This document shows, piece by piece, positions 16,954-25,969 of a DNA stretch of 64,000 nt (position 1 is the stretch's first letter; every line of letters starts with the position of its first letter). The notes under the pieces are model-generated. The model had not been told where the DNA came from and did not search any database. It saw only the letters and a program-made list of their open reading frames with translations. The stretch lies in the NCBI GenBank assembly GCA_015493525.1, contig WGCY01000015.1, forward strand, positions 62,001 to 126,000, given 5' to 3'. A program made the position numbers and the translations under genes. Source of the DNA: Bacteroidales bacterium. GTDB lineage: Bacteria; Bacteroidota; Bacteroidia; Bacteroidales; F082.

Positions 16954-17586
16954 ATGTCAGTATTAGTTGGAAAAAAAGCCCCTTTGTTTGAGGCAACAGC
17001 CGTAGTGAACGGCGGCGAATTTGTGGAAAAATTTTCGCTTGAACAATATATCGGAAAAAAACACGTGGTTTTTTTCTTTTACCCTTTGGATTTTACCTTT
17101 GTGTGCCCCACGGAGATTTTGGCTTTCCAGGAAAAACTGGAAGAGTTTGAAAAAAGAAATGTGGCCGTAGTCGGCTGCTCCATCGACTCTCAGTTCTCTC
17201 ATTGGGCCTGGTTGAACACCAACAAAAATGATGGTGGAATCAAAGGGGTGAAATTCCCGTTGGTCTCGGACCTGTCCAAAACCATCGCCGAAAATTACGA
17301 TGTATTGGCCGGTGAGTATGATTACAACGAAGAAGGCGAAATGGAATTTCAAGGGGATGCCGTGGCTTATCGCGGATTGTTCCTGATTGATAAACAGGGC
17401 GTTGTGCGCCACCAGGTGGTAAACGACCTGCCGCTGGGCCGCAGCATTGACGAGGCCCTGCGTATGGTGGATGCGTTGCAGTTTTTTGAAGAGCACGGCG
17501 AAGTTTGCCCGGCCAACTGGAAACCCGGCGACGAAGCCATGGAAGCCACCCACGAAGGCGTTGCCCAGTATTTGAGCCACCACTAA
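16954..17586 (+). CDS. Typical 2-Cys peroxiredoxin (AhpC/Prx1 type)
   Basis: 210 residues. It reduces hydrogen peroxide, organic peroxides and peroxynitrite in the cytoplasm. The peroxidatic Cys51 is in FYPLDFTFVCPTE, and the resolving Cys185 is in GEVCPANW near the C-terminus, so this is a typical dimeric 2-Cys enzyme of usual length. The conserved active-site-shielding block DLPLGRSIDEALR is present. It is transcribed alone and followed by a strong terminator. Reduction by thioredoxin is likely because no ahpF is adjacent; a thioredoxin reductase gene is at 28971-29903. Confidence 0.96.
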   Translation: MSVLVGKKAPLFEATAVVNGGEFVEKFSLEQYIGKKHVVFFFYPLDFTFVCPTEILAFQEKLEEFEKRNVAVVGCSIDSQFSHWAWLNTNKNDGGIKGVKFPLVSDLSKTIAENYDVLAGEYDYNEEGEMEFQGDAVAYRGLFLIDKQGVVRHQVVNDLPLGRSIDEALRMVDALQFFEEHGEVCPANWKPGDEAMEATHEGVAQYLSHH

Positions 17587-17613
17587 GATTTCTTGCGGCC
17601 TGGTCGCAGGCCT

Positions 17614-17650
17614 AAAAAAAAGCTGCCTTTGAAAAAGGGCAGCTTTTTTT
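17614..17650 (+). terminator. Rho-independent terminator of the peroxiredoxin gene
   Basis: AAAAAAAGCTGCC paired with GGCAGCTTTTTTT around a short A/T loop, starting about 28 bp after the stop at 17586 and ending in a run of T. Confidence 0.92.
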
Positions 17651-17659
17651 ATGGGGTTC

Positions 17660-17763
17660 TTCGGGCGGGGATGCCCGAAACGGTTTGGTACAAGGATAGT
17701 GCAAGCAGATGTTTACGCCGGGATAGTTTCTCAGTATCGCTTCAGGCGGAAACGCCTGAAGCG
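17660..17763. repeat. Two palindromes with GNRA-like loops
   Basis: 17660-17679 is TTCGGGC...GCCCGAA around ggggat. 17738-17763 is an 11-bp perfect stem (CGCTTCAGGCG and its complement) closed by gaaa. The first shares its stem and following AACGG with 14349-14368. They are in the 399-bp gap between the peroxiredoxin and PfkB genes, which otherwise holds only the terminator and the promoter box. Confidence 0.75.
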
Positions 17764-17961
17764 TTTACAACTTTATTCCAAGGTTAATTATTTCATTTGC
17801 AATTATAAGTCGCATTTCTTAATTGAACTTACGATGAATCCAAAGCATTGTTCCAAAGATGCCATTTTCTTGCGTTGAAAGAAGGATGATGGGGCTATTA
17901 CGGATATCAAGAAGAAGAGAAAAAGGATGATTTTAGCTAAAATCTGATGAGAAATTTCCAG

Positions 17962-17969
17962 TACCTTTG
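17962..17969 (+). promoter_or_regulatory. Candidate -7 box for the PfkB kinase gene
   Basis: TACCTTTG followed by CCC, 16 nt before the ATG at 17986. The predicted transcript would start only about 10 nt before the start codon. Confidence 0.5.
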
Positions 17970-17985
17970 CCCAAAAATTAGAAAA

Positions 17986-18957
17986 ATGAAGATTATAGGA
18001 ATAGGAAACGCCCTTGTGGATGTATTGACACAACTTGAAAATGATAACCTGTTGAAAGAACTGGAGCTTCCACGTGGAAGTATGCAACTGGTAGATGCTG
18101 AACGTGCGGCACAGATACAACAAAAAAGCAAAGGCCTGAAAAAACAGATGGCTGCCGGCGGTTCGGCAGCCAATACCATCCACGGCCTGGCTAAGATGGG
18201 CATGAAAACGGCTTTTATCGGTTCCGTAGGGAAAGATGAAACCGGAAAGTTCTTTGAAAAAGATTTGAAAAACAGCGGCACAATCCCAATGCTTTTTTAT
18301 TCCGGCACTGCCTCGGGAATTTCCAATGTTATGATCTCTCCGGATGGTGAACGGACTTTAGGTACTTTCCTCGGAGCTGCGCTGGAACTTTCGGCAGATA
18401 TGTTGTCCAAAGACCACTTTGAAGGCTACGATATTCTGCATGTGGAAGGCTATCTCGTGCAAAACCACGAACTGCTCGAAACAATTCTCAAACTGGCAAA
18501 AGAAGCCGGGTTAAAAGTTTCCCTTGATCTCGCCAGCTACAATGTGGTAGAGGACAACCTGGATTTTTTACATGATATGGTAAACAAGTATGTGGATATT
18601 GTGTTTGCCAACGAAGAAGAAGCCAAAGCTTTTACAGGCAAAGAACCGGAAGGGGCTTTGAATGACATTGCTGCCGTTACTGACATAGCCGTGGTAAAAG
18701 TCGGCAGTAAAGGCTCCATGGTAAAACAGGGAGGGGCAACTACTTTTGTTTCGCCCATTAAAGCCCGTTTGGTGGATACTACCGGTGCCGGTGATTTGTA
18801 TGCTTCCGGTTTTCTTTATGGCCTGGCCAACAACCTTGGCATCCAAAAGGCCGGCTCCCTTGGCTCTTTACTCTCAGGCACAGTGATAGAGGTGGTCGGT
18901 GCTAAATTTGATGAGGCTAAATGGGAGGAGATACGGGCAAAAGCCAGAAACTTGTAA
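17986..18957 (+). CDS. PfkB-family carbohydrate/nucleoside kinase
   Basis: 323 residues from the ATG at 17986; the open frame extends 13 codons further up, but the promoter box lies inside that extension. The protein has the PfkB fold: N-terminal GIGNALVDVLTQ, the GGSAANTIHGLAKMG substrate block, and the C-terminal DTTGAGDLYASGF anion hole with catalytic Asp270. It is closest in build to the adenosine kinase-like Bacteroidota proteins, but the phosphorylated substrate (adenosine or a sugar) cannot be fixed from sequence. Confidence 0.85.
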   Translation: MKIIGIGNALVDVLTQLENDNLLKELELPRGSMQLVDAERAAQIQQKSKGLKKQMAAGGSAANTIHGLAKMGMKTAFIGSVGKDETGKFFEKDLKNSGTIPMLFYSGTASGISNVMISPDGERTLGTFLGAALELSADMLSKDHFEGYDILHVEGYLVQNHELLETILKLAKEAGLKVSLDLASYNVVEDNLDFLHDMVNKYVDIVFANEEEAKAFTGKEPEGALNDIAAVTDIAVVKVGSKGSMVKQGGATTFVSPIKARLVDTTGAGDLYASGFLYGLANNLGIQKAGSLGSLLSGTVIEVVGAKFDEAKWEEIRAKARNL

Positions 18958-18985
18958 AAAGCAATGTATTGTTGTGCGGAAGCCC

Positions 18986-19678
18986 TTATTTAAGATGAGC
19001 AAAATAATCTTCTTTTGAGATTTGCTCAAGGATGGCTTTCCCATCAAGGAAATTCTTTTGTTTTAATCTATTATACCAGATTTTTGCCCCGGAATAATTT
19101 TTCTGTCCTGCCAGCACTTTTATGATGTTGGCATATAAAAAGCCGTAAGGATAGGTGGGATTTCCATCTATGGCTTTTTTAAAACTCACAAAAGCTTTCT
19201 GAAGGTCGTTATGGTCAAAAGCTGCATAACCTTCGTTGATGGCCTCGTTTATTTTTGGATCGAGTATCAGCCCAAAAATAGAAAAGCAATGGTCTTTACA
19301 ATGCTCAATGACATCCACATAATGGAAGCTTGTATCCGGTTTCGGGAAGAAGAGTTTAAAGGTAAGCTTTTCGCCTTTCCATTTAAAGTGATACACATCG
19401 GGACAAACCGGAATACCCTCTGAGCGTATCATTTGAAGTTTCTTTTTGCTTTGGATATTTTGCAAATAAATATGCTTGCTGGCGCAAAAAAAACCGGAAG
19501 GCGATTGGTTTTCGATGGTGAGTTCTATGATGAATTCTTTGCCCTGTGAGGTAATCTCATTAACAAGAAAAGGATGGGTTGATACGGCAAAATTAGGTAC
19601 TTTGATGGTTTGTCCGGAAAGAGAAACGGCAGATACTACCATCAAAAAGGCCAAAAGACTACGAATTCCTTTTCTCAT
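18986..19678 (-). CDS. Exported protein with a C-terminal TPR-like helical region, unknown function
   Basis: 230 residues with a signal peptide (about 1-23, ending SLSGQ). The first part looks like an all-beta domain with several cysteines (FFCASKH, VCPDVYHF, EHCKDHC). The second half contains TPR-like helices (EGYAAFDHNDLQKAFVSFKKAIDGNPTYPYGFLY). No family is recognised. Its tail converges with the PfkB gene and its 5' side is separated from the porin gene by a terminator. Confidence 0.65.
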   Translation of the reverse strand: MRKGIRSLLAFLMVVSAVSLSGQTIKVPNFAVSTHPFLVNEITSQGKEFIIELTIENQSPSGFFCASKHIYLQNIQSKKKLQMIRSEGIPVCPDVYHFKWKGEKLTFKLFFPKPDTSFHYVDVIEHCKDHCFSIFGLILDPKINEAINEGYAAFDHNDLQKAFVSFKKAIDGNPTYPYGFLYANIIKVLAGQKNYSGAKIWYNRLKQKNFLDGKAILEQISKEDYFAHLK

Positions 19679-19705
19679 AATTCTTCTCCATTTAAATATT
19701 CAGAA

Positions 19706-19739
19706 AAAAAGCCACGAAACCTGTGCTCCGTGGCTTTTT
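19706..19739. terminator. Terminator downstream of the FadL-like gene
   Basis: AAAAAGCCACG and its complement CGTGGCTTTTT form an 11-bp stem with a 12-nt loop, symmetric enough to work on both strands. On the minus strand it follows the stop of 19762-21444. Confidence 0.8.
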
Positions 19740-19761
19740 AATGTTTAACAAATTTTGTTAA

Positions 19762-21444
19762 TTATTTACTTTTCTTTTTACCAATGGCAATATCAAGACC
19801 TACAGACATTGTCCAAAGGCTTTTTTCATACTTAGTATTGTAACCCACAGCAGTTCCGCCTACGTCAGCAGATCCGGGAACAGTCTGGCTTTGATATGTA
19901 ACATAATAAGCTCCATACTGTAAAGTGAGTGCATCGCTAAGTTTCCAGGCACCACCTGCACCTACCGTATTGGTTGTCAGGCTATAGCTGAAATCAGTTT
20001 GGTAAGAAGGATTTACACCGGTTTGGGCGTAAAGGTAACCACAACTCATAAGGAAATTTTTGCTTAGGTGAAATTCAGCACCGAAAGCATACTCCTGAAA
20101 ATGTTTGTTGATGTTCTTTTCTACATTGGCCCAGCCTGTTTTGTTATCCCAGTAGGTATGGAATCCACCCTGAAGTGAAACCACTTTACTCACATTGATT
20201 TTGGCACCCACGGAGAGCATAGCCGGCATATCGGCATTTTCTGTACCGCCATCGGGGAACATTTCAATGGGGCTGCCATCGGGATTCATGCCTATCACAA
20301 AGCCTTTCCCGACAGGAGTGGAGTTGGTCAGTGTCATTTTGGTTTTAAACTCATATTTAATACCGAAGTCCAGGTTATCATCCATGAAAGAAAGGTTAAC
20401 ACCAATAATCGGGGTAAACCCTGCTCCTGACTGGCTGACATCAATATCCTGATCACCCATTAATTTGGCACCACCATACATCTGTGCTGCTTGTTTGGCG
20501 TACCCTTCTGCCATAGTTGCAAACTTGGTGGAAGCATCATAATAGGTAGCCTGTATTTGAGAGAAATTCATGGCATCAATCTGGGCCTGTGTAAGTCCTA
20601 ACTGCAACAAAGCACCTGTCATAGTCTGCGCCTGCGCCTGAGTAATAGCACCACCTGCCAGGGCCTGTGAAATAGTTGCTCCGCCCAAACCGCCATCCAG
20701 CAACGGCTGAACCTGATTTCCGGCAGTTTTGTACAAACCTGAAGCTGCAGAAGCCTGTGTGGAACCGGCAGTCAGTTGGTCACCTACTCCGTTCATAAAA
20801 GCATCTGCTTTAACAACACCACTGGCCGTTTTTAGTTTAATATCCCTGATATGTCCGGTATAGGAATTTTTGGCCATCACATAACGCACACCTGCATATA
20901 CAGATACGTGATCTGAAATAGCATAGCTGACCCCTGCTTGTAAACCGTAATAAATAGAGGTCCCTTTGACTGCCATATCAACAGAATAGCCGGTAACGCC
21001 CAGACTGGAGAATGCGCCTACGAGAGAAGAAATGGGAACCTCAGCCATGGGGATACCTTTTGAGAAGTCGGCACTTCCACCACCACCAATGATGTTGAAG
21101 CCCAACGAGAATGCCCAGCGTTTTGTTTTATAGGCAACATAAAGACTGGGGAAAAGGGGAGCACTAACCGTACCTTTAAAAGTCTTATCATTAAGGTATG
21201 GGAAACTGTTGGTAATCGTCTGATTCTGAAAAATTGACTGATTACTGAAAGAAATATACAACCCATCATCGAGTTTGGTCAAACCTGCCGGATTGTAATA
21301 CACAGCATCAATACTGGTAGAAGCATCACGTACCAACATACGTGACCATGCTGCGCTTTGGTTGGTATTGGTTACCAGTCCGCCTGCAAAAGCAAGGTTT
21401 GCAACCAACAGCAAACTCATTAAAGAAATAGTAATTTTTTTCAT
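19762..21444 (-). CDS. OmpP1/FadL/TodX family outer-membrane transporter
   Basis: 560 residues. A signal peptide (about 1-20, LAFAGG) leads directly into the family N-terminus GGLVTNTNQSAAWSRMLVRDAS and the VYYNPAGLTKL block, which forms the hatch of FadL-type barrels. The C-terminus is a series of amphipathic strands, ending with a periplasmic or membrane SLDIAIGKKKSK. FadL relatives let hydrophobic molecules such as long-chain fatty acids cross the outer membrane. An Ala/Gln-rich insertion of about 100 residues (near 230-340) is unusual and may be an extracellular loop. Single gene with a downstream terminator. Confidence 0.88.
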   Translation of the reverse strand: MKKITISLMSLLLVANLAFAGGLVTNTNQSAAWSRMLVRDASTSIDAVYYNPAGLTKLDDGLYISFSNQSIFQNQTITNSFPYLNDKTFKGTVSAPLFPSLYVAYKTKRWAFSLGFNIIGGGGSADFSKGIPMAEVPISSLVGAFSSLGVTGYSVDMAVKGTSIYYGLQAGVSYAISDHVSVYAGVRYVMAKNSYTGHIRDIKLKTASGVVKADAFMNGVGDQLTAGSTQASAASGLYKTAGNQVQPLLDGGLGGATISQALAGGAITQAQAQTMTGALLQLGLTQAQIDAMNFSQIQATYYDASTKFATMAEGYAKQAAQMYGGAKLMGDQDIDVSQSGAGFTPIIGVNLSFMDDNLDFGIKYEFKTKMTLTNSTPVGKGFVIGMNPDGSPIEMFPDGGTENADMPAMLSVGAKINVSKVVSLQGGFHTYWDNKTGWANVEKNINKHFQEYAFGAEFHLSKNFLMSCGYLYAQTGVNPSYQTDFSYSLTTNTVGAGGAWKLSDALTLQYGAYYVTYQSQTVPGSADVGGTAVGYNTKYEKSLWTMSVGLDIAIGKKKSK

Positions 21445-21650
21445 AGGATGATAATTTAATTTGTTAATGTTATTTGAGGCTAATATAGAGAATATTAGTT
21501 CAAAAAATGCAAATTTTCCAAAAAAAAATAAACCAACTATTCAAAAAAATAAAAACAAACCAGTATACTCCCTTTATTAATTGTCTGGAATACAATAATT
21601 AAGCAGGCTTATTAATAACCCGACTAAACAAGATGCCATTTTCACATTTT

Positions 21651-24600
21651 TTAAGATTTCAACCATTTCCGGGCGTTTACAAAGGCTTCAAGCCAGGGGG
21701 TAGCTTCATCTTTTCTGTGCTTTGATGGGTAAAAAGGCCATTGCCAAGGGAAAACAGAACGTTCCAAATGAGGCATCATGGCCAAATGACGGCCGTTATT
21801 GGAACATACGGCAGCTGCTCCCCAGTCGGAGCCATTGGGATTGCCGGGGTATTGTTCGTAGCTGTAGGAAATGGGGATACGATATTTGTCCTGAAAATAA
21901 GGAAAGTTGAATTTTCCTTCACCATGTGCCACCCAGGCTGCCAGTCGCTGGCCCGCCAATGTCTTCAGCATGACAGACCTGTTTTCGTGGATATTTACAT
22001 TAACAAACCCGGACTCGAATTTTCCGGAATCATTTGTTACCATTTTCGGTTTTTCGGGATGCTCAGGGTAAACAAGCCCCAACTCCATCATCAGCTGGCA
22101 GCCATTACAGACACCAAGGCTAAGGGTGTCTTCTCTTTTGTAGAAATCATCCAGTGCTTTTTTGGCCTTTTTATTGTAGAGAAAAGCACCGGCCCACCCT
22201 TTGGCAGAGCCAAGTACATCCGAATTGGAAAAGCCACCCACAAAGACCACAAAGCCCACATCCGACAGATTTTCCCTGCCGGAAATCAAATCGGTCATAT
22301 GGACATCTTTTACTTGAAAACCAGCCAGATATAGGGCATAAGCCATTTCCCGGTCGCCGTTTACGCCTTTTTCACGAATGATGGCTGCCACAGGAGCTTT
22401 GTCCCTGTTTGTGTTTCCCACAAGGGCATTAATTTTTCCTGAAAAATTCCTCCGGAAATGAAATTGTAAGTCCTGACGTTTGAAATTCTTCAGCCGGGAT
22501 TGGGCTGCGGAAATCTCTGTTTGCTTTTGGTCAAAAAGAAAAGAGGTTTGGTACCAAATATCCCGGTAGTGGTTGATATCCAGCACAAAAGACTGATTTA
22601 AATGATGCAGCTTTAATTTTTGTTCTGATATAATTTCGCCCATAACATGGTAAGCAATGCCGGCAGCATCAAGAACTTCCTTCGTTGTTTTTTCATCTTC
22701 AACCTGAATTACAACGGCGGGGTTTTCGCTGAACATTAACCGTATGAGGTCTTTTTCTCCAAAAGTATCCATGCCGATTTCCATTCCATATTCGGTATTG
22801 GCGAAGTTCATCTCCAGGAGTGTGGTGATAAGGCCTCCGGCGGAGACATCATGGCCTGCCAGAATTTTTTCTTCGACAATCAACTGTTGTATGGTATCGA
22901 AAGTTTTTCGGAAATATACAGCATCCTTCATATCGGGACATTCCTGCCCCACTTTGTTCAGTGTTTGGGCAAAACTACTCCCGGCCAGGCCAAAAGGTGA
23001 GCGCGAAAAATCTACATAAAAAAGTTTTGTGCCGGCAATAGGATTTACTACCGGACTCAGGGTTTTTCGGATGTCCGAAACTTCAGCCATTGCGGAAATA
23101 ATGACTGTTCCCGGTGCATAAACCACCTTGTCATCGCCATATTTCTGCGTCATGGAAAGAGAATCTTTTCCCGTGGGGATGGGAATGCCCAGGGCTATGG
23201 CAAAATCACTGGCTGCCTTTACCGCTTCATAAAGCCGTGCGTTTTCTCCCGGGTTCCTTGCGGGCCACATCCAGTTGGCACTCAGCGATACGCCGCTTAA
23301 TCCGCCTTCAACGGGTGCCCAGACAAGATTGGTCAGTGCTTCGGCGATGGCCAGCCGCGATCCGGCTGTAGCGTCTGCCAAAGCAACGGCAGGCGCATGT
23401 CCCAATGCCGTGGCGATACCTTTTTCCCCCTGATAGTCCAACGCCATGACACCAAGATTGTTCAGCGGAAGCTGTAATGGCCCGGCACACTGCTGCATGG
23501 CCACACGTCCCGTTACCGACCGGTCCACTTTGTTGGTGAGCCAGTCTTTGGAAGCAACAGCCTCCAGATGTAAAACCCGGGTAAGATACTTCTCAAAAAG
23601 AGAAGTTTTGTAAGTTACCTTTTCAAATTTTCTGGTTTGGCTTGTGTCGTATAACACTGTCCGTGGAGGTTTTCCGAAAAGATATTCCAGCTTTAAATCC
23701 ACGGGACAAATCTTTTCGTTGTCATCTTCCACTACCAGCCTGTGATCATCTGTTACTTTTCCCACTTTGTAAAACGGTGCCCTTTCGCGGGAAGCCACTT
23801 TCTCCAGTAATGGGATGTCTTTTTCTTTGATAACCAGTCCCATGCGTTCCTGTGATTCGTTGCCGAGAATTTCTTTAAAAGACAATGTCGGGTCGCCCAA
23901 AGGCAATTTCCCCACCTTAATTACAGCACCCGTCTCTTCCACCAGTTCGGAGAGGCTGTTAAGGTGCCCGCCTGCACCATGGTCGTGAATGGATATGATG
24001 GGATTGTTTTCAGACTCTACCATAGCCCGGATGGCATTGGCTACCCGTTTTTGCATTTCCGGATTGGCACGTTGAACGGCATTCAATTCTGTTCCCTGTC
24101 CATACTGTCCGGTGGCAACCGATGAAACGGCTCCGCCACCCATGCCAATGCGGTAGTTATCGCCCCCCAGCACCACAACCACATCGCCCGGCTTAGGAAT
24201 TTCTTTCTGGCTGTCTTTTTGGTTGGCAAAGCCTACACCACCGGCCTGCATGATGACTTTGTCGTAAGCAAAAGTCTTTCCGTTTTCATCGTGTTCAAAC
24301 GTAAAAAGGCTGCCATTAATAAGCGGCTGGCCAAATTTGTTGCCAAAATCGGAAGCTCCGTTGGAGGCTTTCATAAGAATCTCATCCGGGGCATGATACC
24401 GCCAGGGACGTGAAAGAATCTTTTGTTCCCAGGGGTTTTCACTACTCAGGCGCGGGTAAGCGGTCATATAAACGGCTGTTCCGGCCAACGGCAGGCTGCC
24501 TTTGCCACCGGCCATACGGTCGCGAATCTCACCACCACTGCCGGTTGCCGCTCCGTTGAAAGGTTCCACGGTCGTCGGGAAATTATGTGTTTCCGCTTTG

Positions 24601-25331
24601 AGCGACAACACGGAAGAAATCTTCCGAACTTCAAAAAAGGCCGGTTTGTCCTGATGGGCAGGTGCAAATTGTTCAATTTCCGGCCCTGTTACAAAAGCTA
24701 CATTATCTTTGTAAGCCGAAACAATCTTTTCGGGATTTGCCCTTGAGGTTTTTTTTATCAGAGCGAACAAGCTCTCCGGCATCTCTTTTCCATCAATAAT
24801 AAAGCTGCCATTAAAAATTTTGTGACGGCAATGCTCGGAATTGATTTGCGCGAAACCGTAAACTTCCGAATCGGTCAGTTTCCGGTTAAGCTTTCTGCTC
24901 ACTTCTTCAAGATATTTCACTTCTTCTTTGCTCAGGGCCAGGCTTTCCTGTGCATTGTAAGCCGTAATATCATCGATATATTTTATGGGTTCGGGCTGCT
25001 GATGGATGGTGAGCGATTGCCGGTCAAGGCCTTCATACAGCTGTTGTAACATGGGATCGTAAGAAATACCGGTATTTTCAACTTTTTCAAATCGCTCTAT
25101 CCTCACAATGCCTTTGATTCCCATATTTTGCGTAATCTCAACCGCATTGGTACTCCAGGGGGTTATCATTTCCCGGCGGGGGCCCAGGAACAACCCTTTC
25201 TGAACCCTGATTTGACAAAGTTTTGTTTTACCAAAAAGCCAATTCAGCTTTTGATGGTCTTTTACCCAAAGTGCTGTATCGGCCTGTACAACAAAAAAAT
25301 GACATCTGTCGGAAGAATAGAGGTAAATCAT
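21651..25331 (-). CDS. purL: Phosphoribosylformylglycinamidine synthase, single-chain form
   Basis: 1226 residues, the long one-chain form. It makes FGAM from FGAR, ATP and glutamine in purine biosynthesis. The N-terminal PurS-like part is followed by the linker (YGFAQINSEHCRHKIFNG), two AIRS-like ATP-binding halves with KAETHNFPTTVEPFNGAATG and MGGGAVSS, and a C-terminal class-I glutamine amidotransferase domain with the nucleophile Cys in LGVCNGCQL and the histidine block WVAHGEGKF. Start is the ATG at 25331, 29 nt after a -7 box. Transcribed alone. Confidence 0.96.
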   Translation of the reverse strand: MIYLYSSDRCHFFVVQADTALWVKDHQKLNWLFGKTKLCQIRVQKGLFLGPRREMITPWSTNAVEITQNMGIKGIVRIERFEKVENTGISYDPMLQQLYEGLDRQSLTIHQQPEPIKYIDDITAYNAQESLALSKEEVKYLEEVSRKLNRKLTDSEVYGFAQINSEHCRHKIFNGSFIIDGKEMPESLFALIKKTSRANPEKIVSAYKDNVAFVTGPEIEQFAPAHQDKPAFFEVRKISSVLSLKAETHNFPTTVEPFNGAATGSGGEIRDRMAGGKGSLPLAGTAVYMTAYPRLSSENPWEQKILSRPWRYHAPDEILMKASNGASDFGNKFGQPLINGSLFTFEHDENGKTFAYDKVIMQAGGVGFANQKDSQKEIPKPGDVVVVLGGDNYRIGMGGGAVSSVATGQYGQGTELNAVQRANPEMQKRVANAIRAMVESENNPIISIHDHGAGGHLNSLSELVEETGAVIKVGKLPLGDPTLSFKEILGNESQERMGLVIKEKDIPLLEKVASRERAPFYKVGKVTDDHRLVVEDDNEKICPVDLKLEYLFGKPPRTVLYDTSQTRKFEKVTYKTSLFEKYLTRVLHLEAVASKDWLTNKVDRSVTGRVAMQQCAGPLQLPLNNLGVMALDYQGEKGIATALGHAPAVALADATAGSRLAIAEALTNLVWAPVEGGLSGVSLSANWMWPARNPGENARLYEAVKAASDFAIALGIPIPTGKDSLSMTQKYGDDKVVYAPGTVIISAMAEVSDIRKTLSPVVNPIAGTKLFYVDFSRSPFGLAGSSFAQTLNKVGQECPDMKDAVYFRKTFDTIQQLIVEEKILAGHDVSAGGLITTLLEMNFANTEYGMEIGMDTFGEKDLIRLMFSENPAVVIQVEDEKTTKEVLDAAGIAYHVMGEIISEQKLKLHHLNQSFVLDINHYRDIWYQTSFLFDQKQTEISAAQSRLKNFKRQDLQFHFRRNFSGKINALVGNTNRDKAPVAAIIREKGVNGDREMAYALYLAGFQVKDVHMTDLISGRENLSDVGFVVFVGGFSNSDVLGSAKGWAGAFLYNKKAKKALDDFYKREDTLSLGVCNGCQLMMELGLVYPEHPEKPKMVTNDSGKFESGFVNVNIHENRSVMLKTLAGQRLAAWVAHGEGKFNFPYFQDKYRIPISYSYEQYPGNPNGSDWGAAAVCSNNGRHLAMMPHLERSVFPWQWPFYPSKHRKDEATPWLEAFVNARKWLKS

Positions 25332-25359
25332 GTGGAGGAACTTTATGGGAATACACCGG

Positions 25360-25367
25360 CAAAGATA
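25360..25367 (-). promoter_or_regulatory. Candidate -7 box for purL
   Basis: Minus-strand TATCTTTG followed by CC, 28 nt before the purL ATG. The -33 element is poorly placed. No purine riboswitch is recognisable in this short leader. Confidence 0.45.
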
Positions 25368-25572
25368 GAAAATGCTTTGTGTATTTTAAAAATCAATGAA
25401 ATTATTTTACCCTGATTATGAGAATGAAAAAGCCATTCGGTAATAACACAAACAATTGAAAATCAGCATATAAATAATTGATACTTTTCCTAACAGCCAC
25501 AAAATAAGATATGGTATTTAGAAGAATTATAAAAAATCCATCAGGAAACGTATTCCGCATAAAAATTAGAAT

Positions 25573-25580
25573 TACTTTTG
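25573..25580 (+). promoter_or_regulatory. Candidate -7 box for the cold-shock gene
   Basis: TACTTTTG, 36 nt before the ATG at 25617, followed by a very AT-rich leader. The leader is much shorter than the long 5' UTR of enterobacterial cspA. Confidence 0.45.
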
Positions 25581-25616
25581 CACATTATTAATTATTTATT
25601 ATTATTTTATTACACA

Positions 25617-25808
25617 ATGAAAAAAGGAACAGTAAAATTCTTCAATGAGTCCAAAGGATTTGGGTTCATTATTGAAGAAGATTCCAAAAATGAGTACTTC
25701 GTACACATTTCAGGATTAATTGACAAAGTTCACGAAGGTGACGAAGTTGAATTTGACTTAAAAGAAGGTAGAAAAGGCTTGAATGCAACCGATGTTAAAG
25801 TAATTTAA
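25617..25808 (+). CDS. Cold-shock domain protein
   Basis: 63 residues, the classical CspA size. It binds single-stranded RNA and DNA and acts as an RNA chaperone. RNP1 (KGFGFI) and RNP2 (YFVHIS) are both intact, in the normal order after MKKGTVKFFNESKG. The ATG at 25617 is chosen because homologues begin exactly there; an upstream in-frame extension is AT-rich leader. Followed by a terminator. Confidence 0.95.
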   Translation: MKKGTVKFFNESKGFGFIIEEDSKNEYFVHISGLIDKVHEGDEVEFDLKEGRKGLNATDVKVI

Positions 25809-25836
25809 TATTTTAGCATTCATTTTTCTACTAATG

Positions 25837-25871
25837 AAAAAGGGGCCTGTCAGTGATGACGGGCTTTTTTT
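25837..25871 (+). terminator. Rho-independent terminator after the cold-shock gene
   Basis: AAAAAGGGGCCTGTC pairs, with one bulge or mismatch, with GACGGGCTTTTTTT around agtgat; it lies 28 bp after the stop at 25808. Confidence 0.85.
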
Positions 25872-25969
25872 ATGCCTGTATTGCACAAACGGAACAAGTA
25901 TTTGCCAGTATCTTGTGCAGCAATTTTAGTATTTTTGAACACTATCAGGGGAGATACGGATTTTGTTTT

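Noticed and set aside
25853-25969. Upstream extension of the Nramp gene to 25853
   Set aside because: The extension overlaps the cold-shock gene terminator and a TATTTTTG box at 25930-25937; homologues start near 25970.
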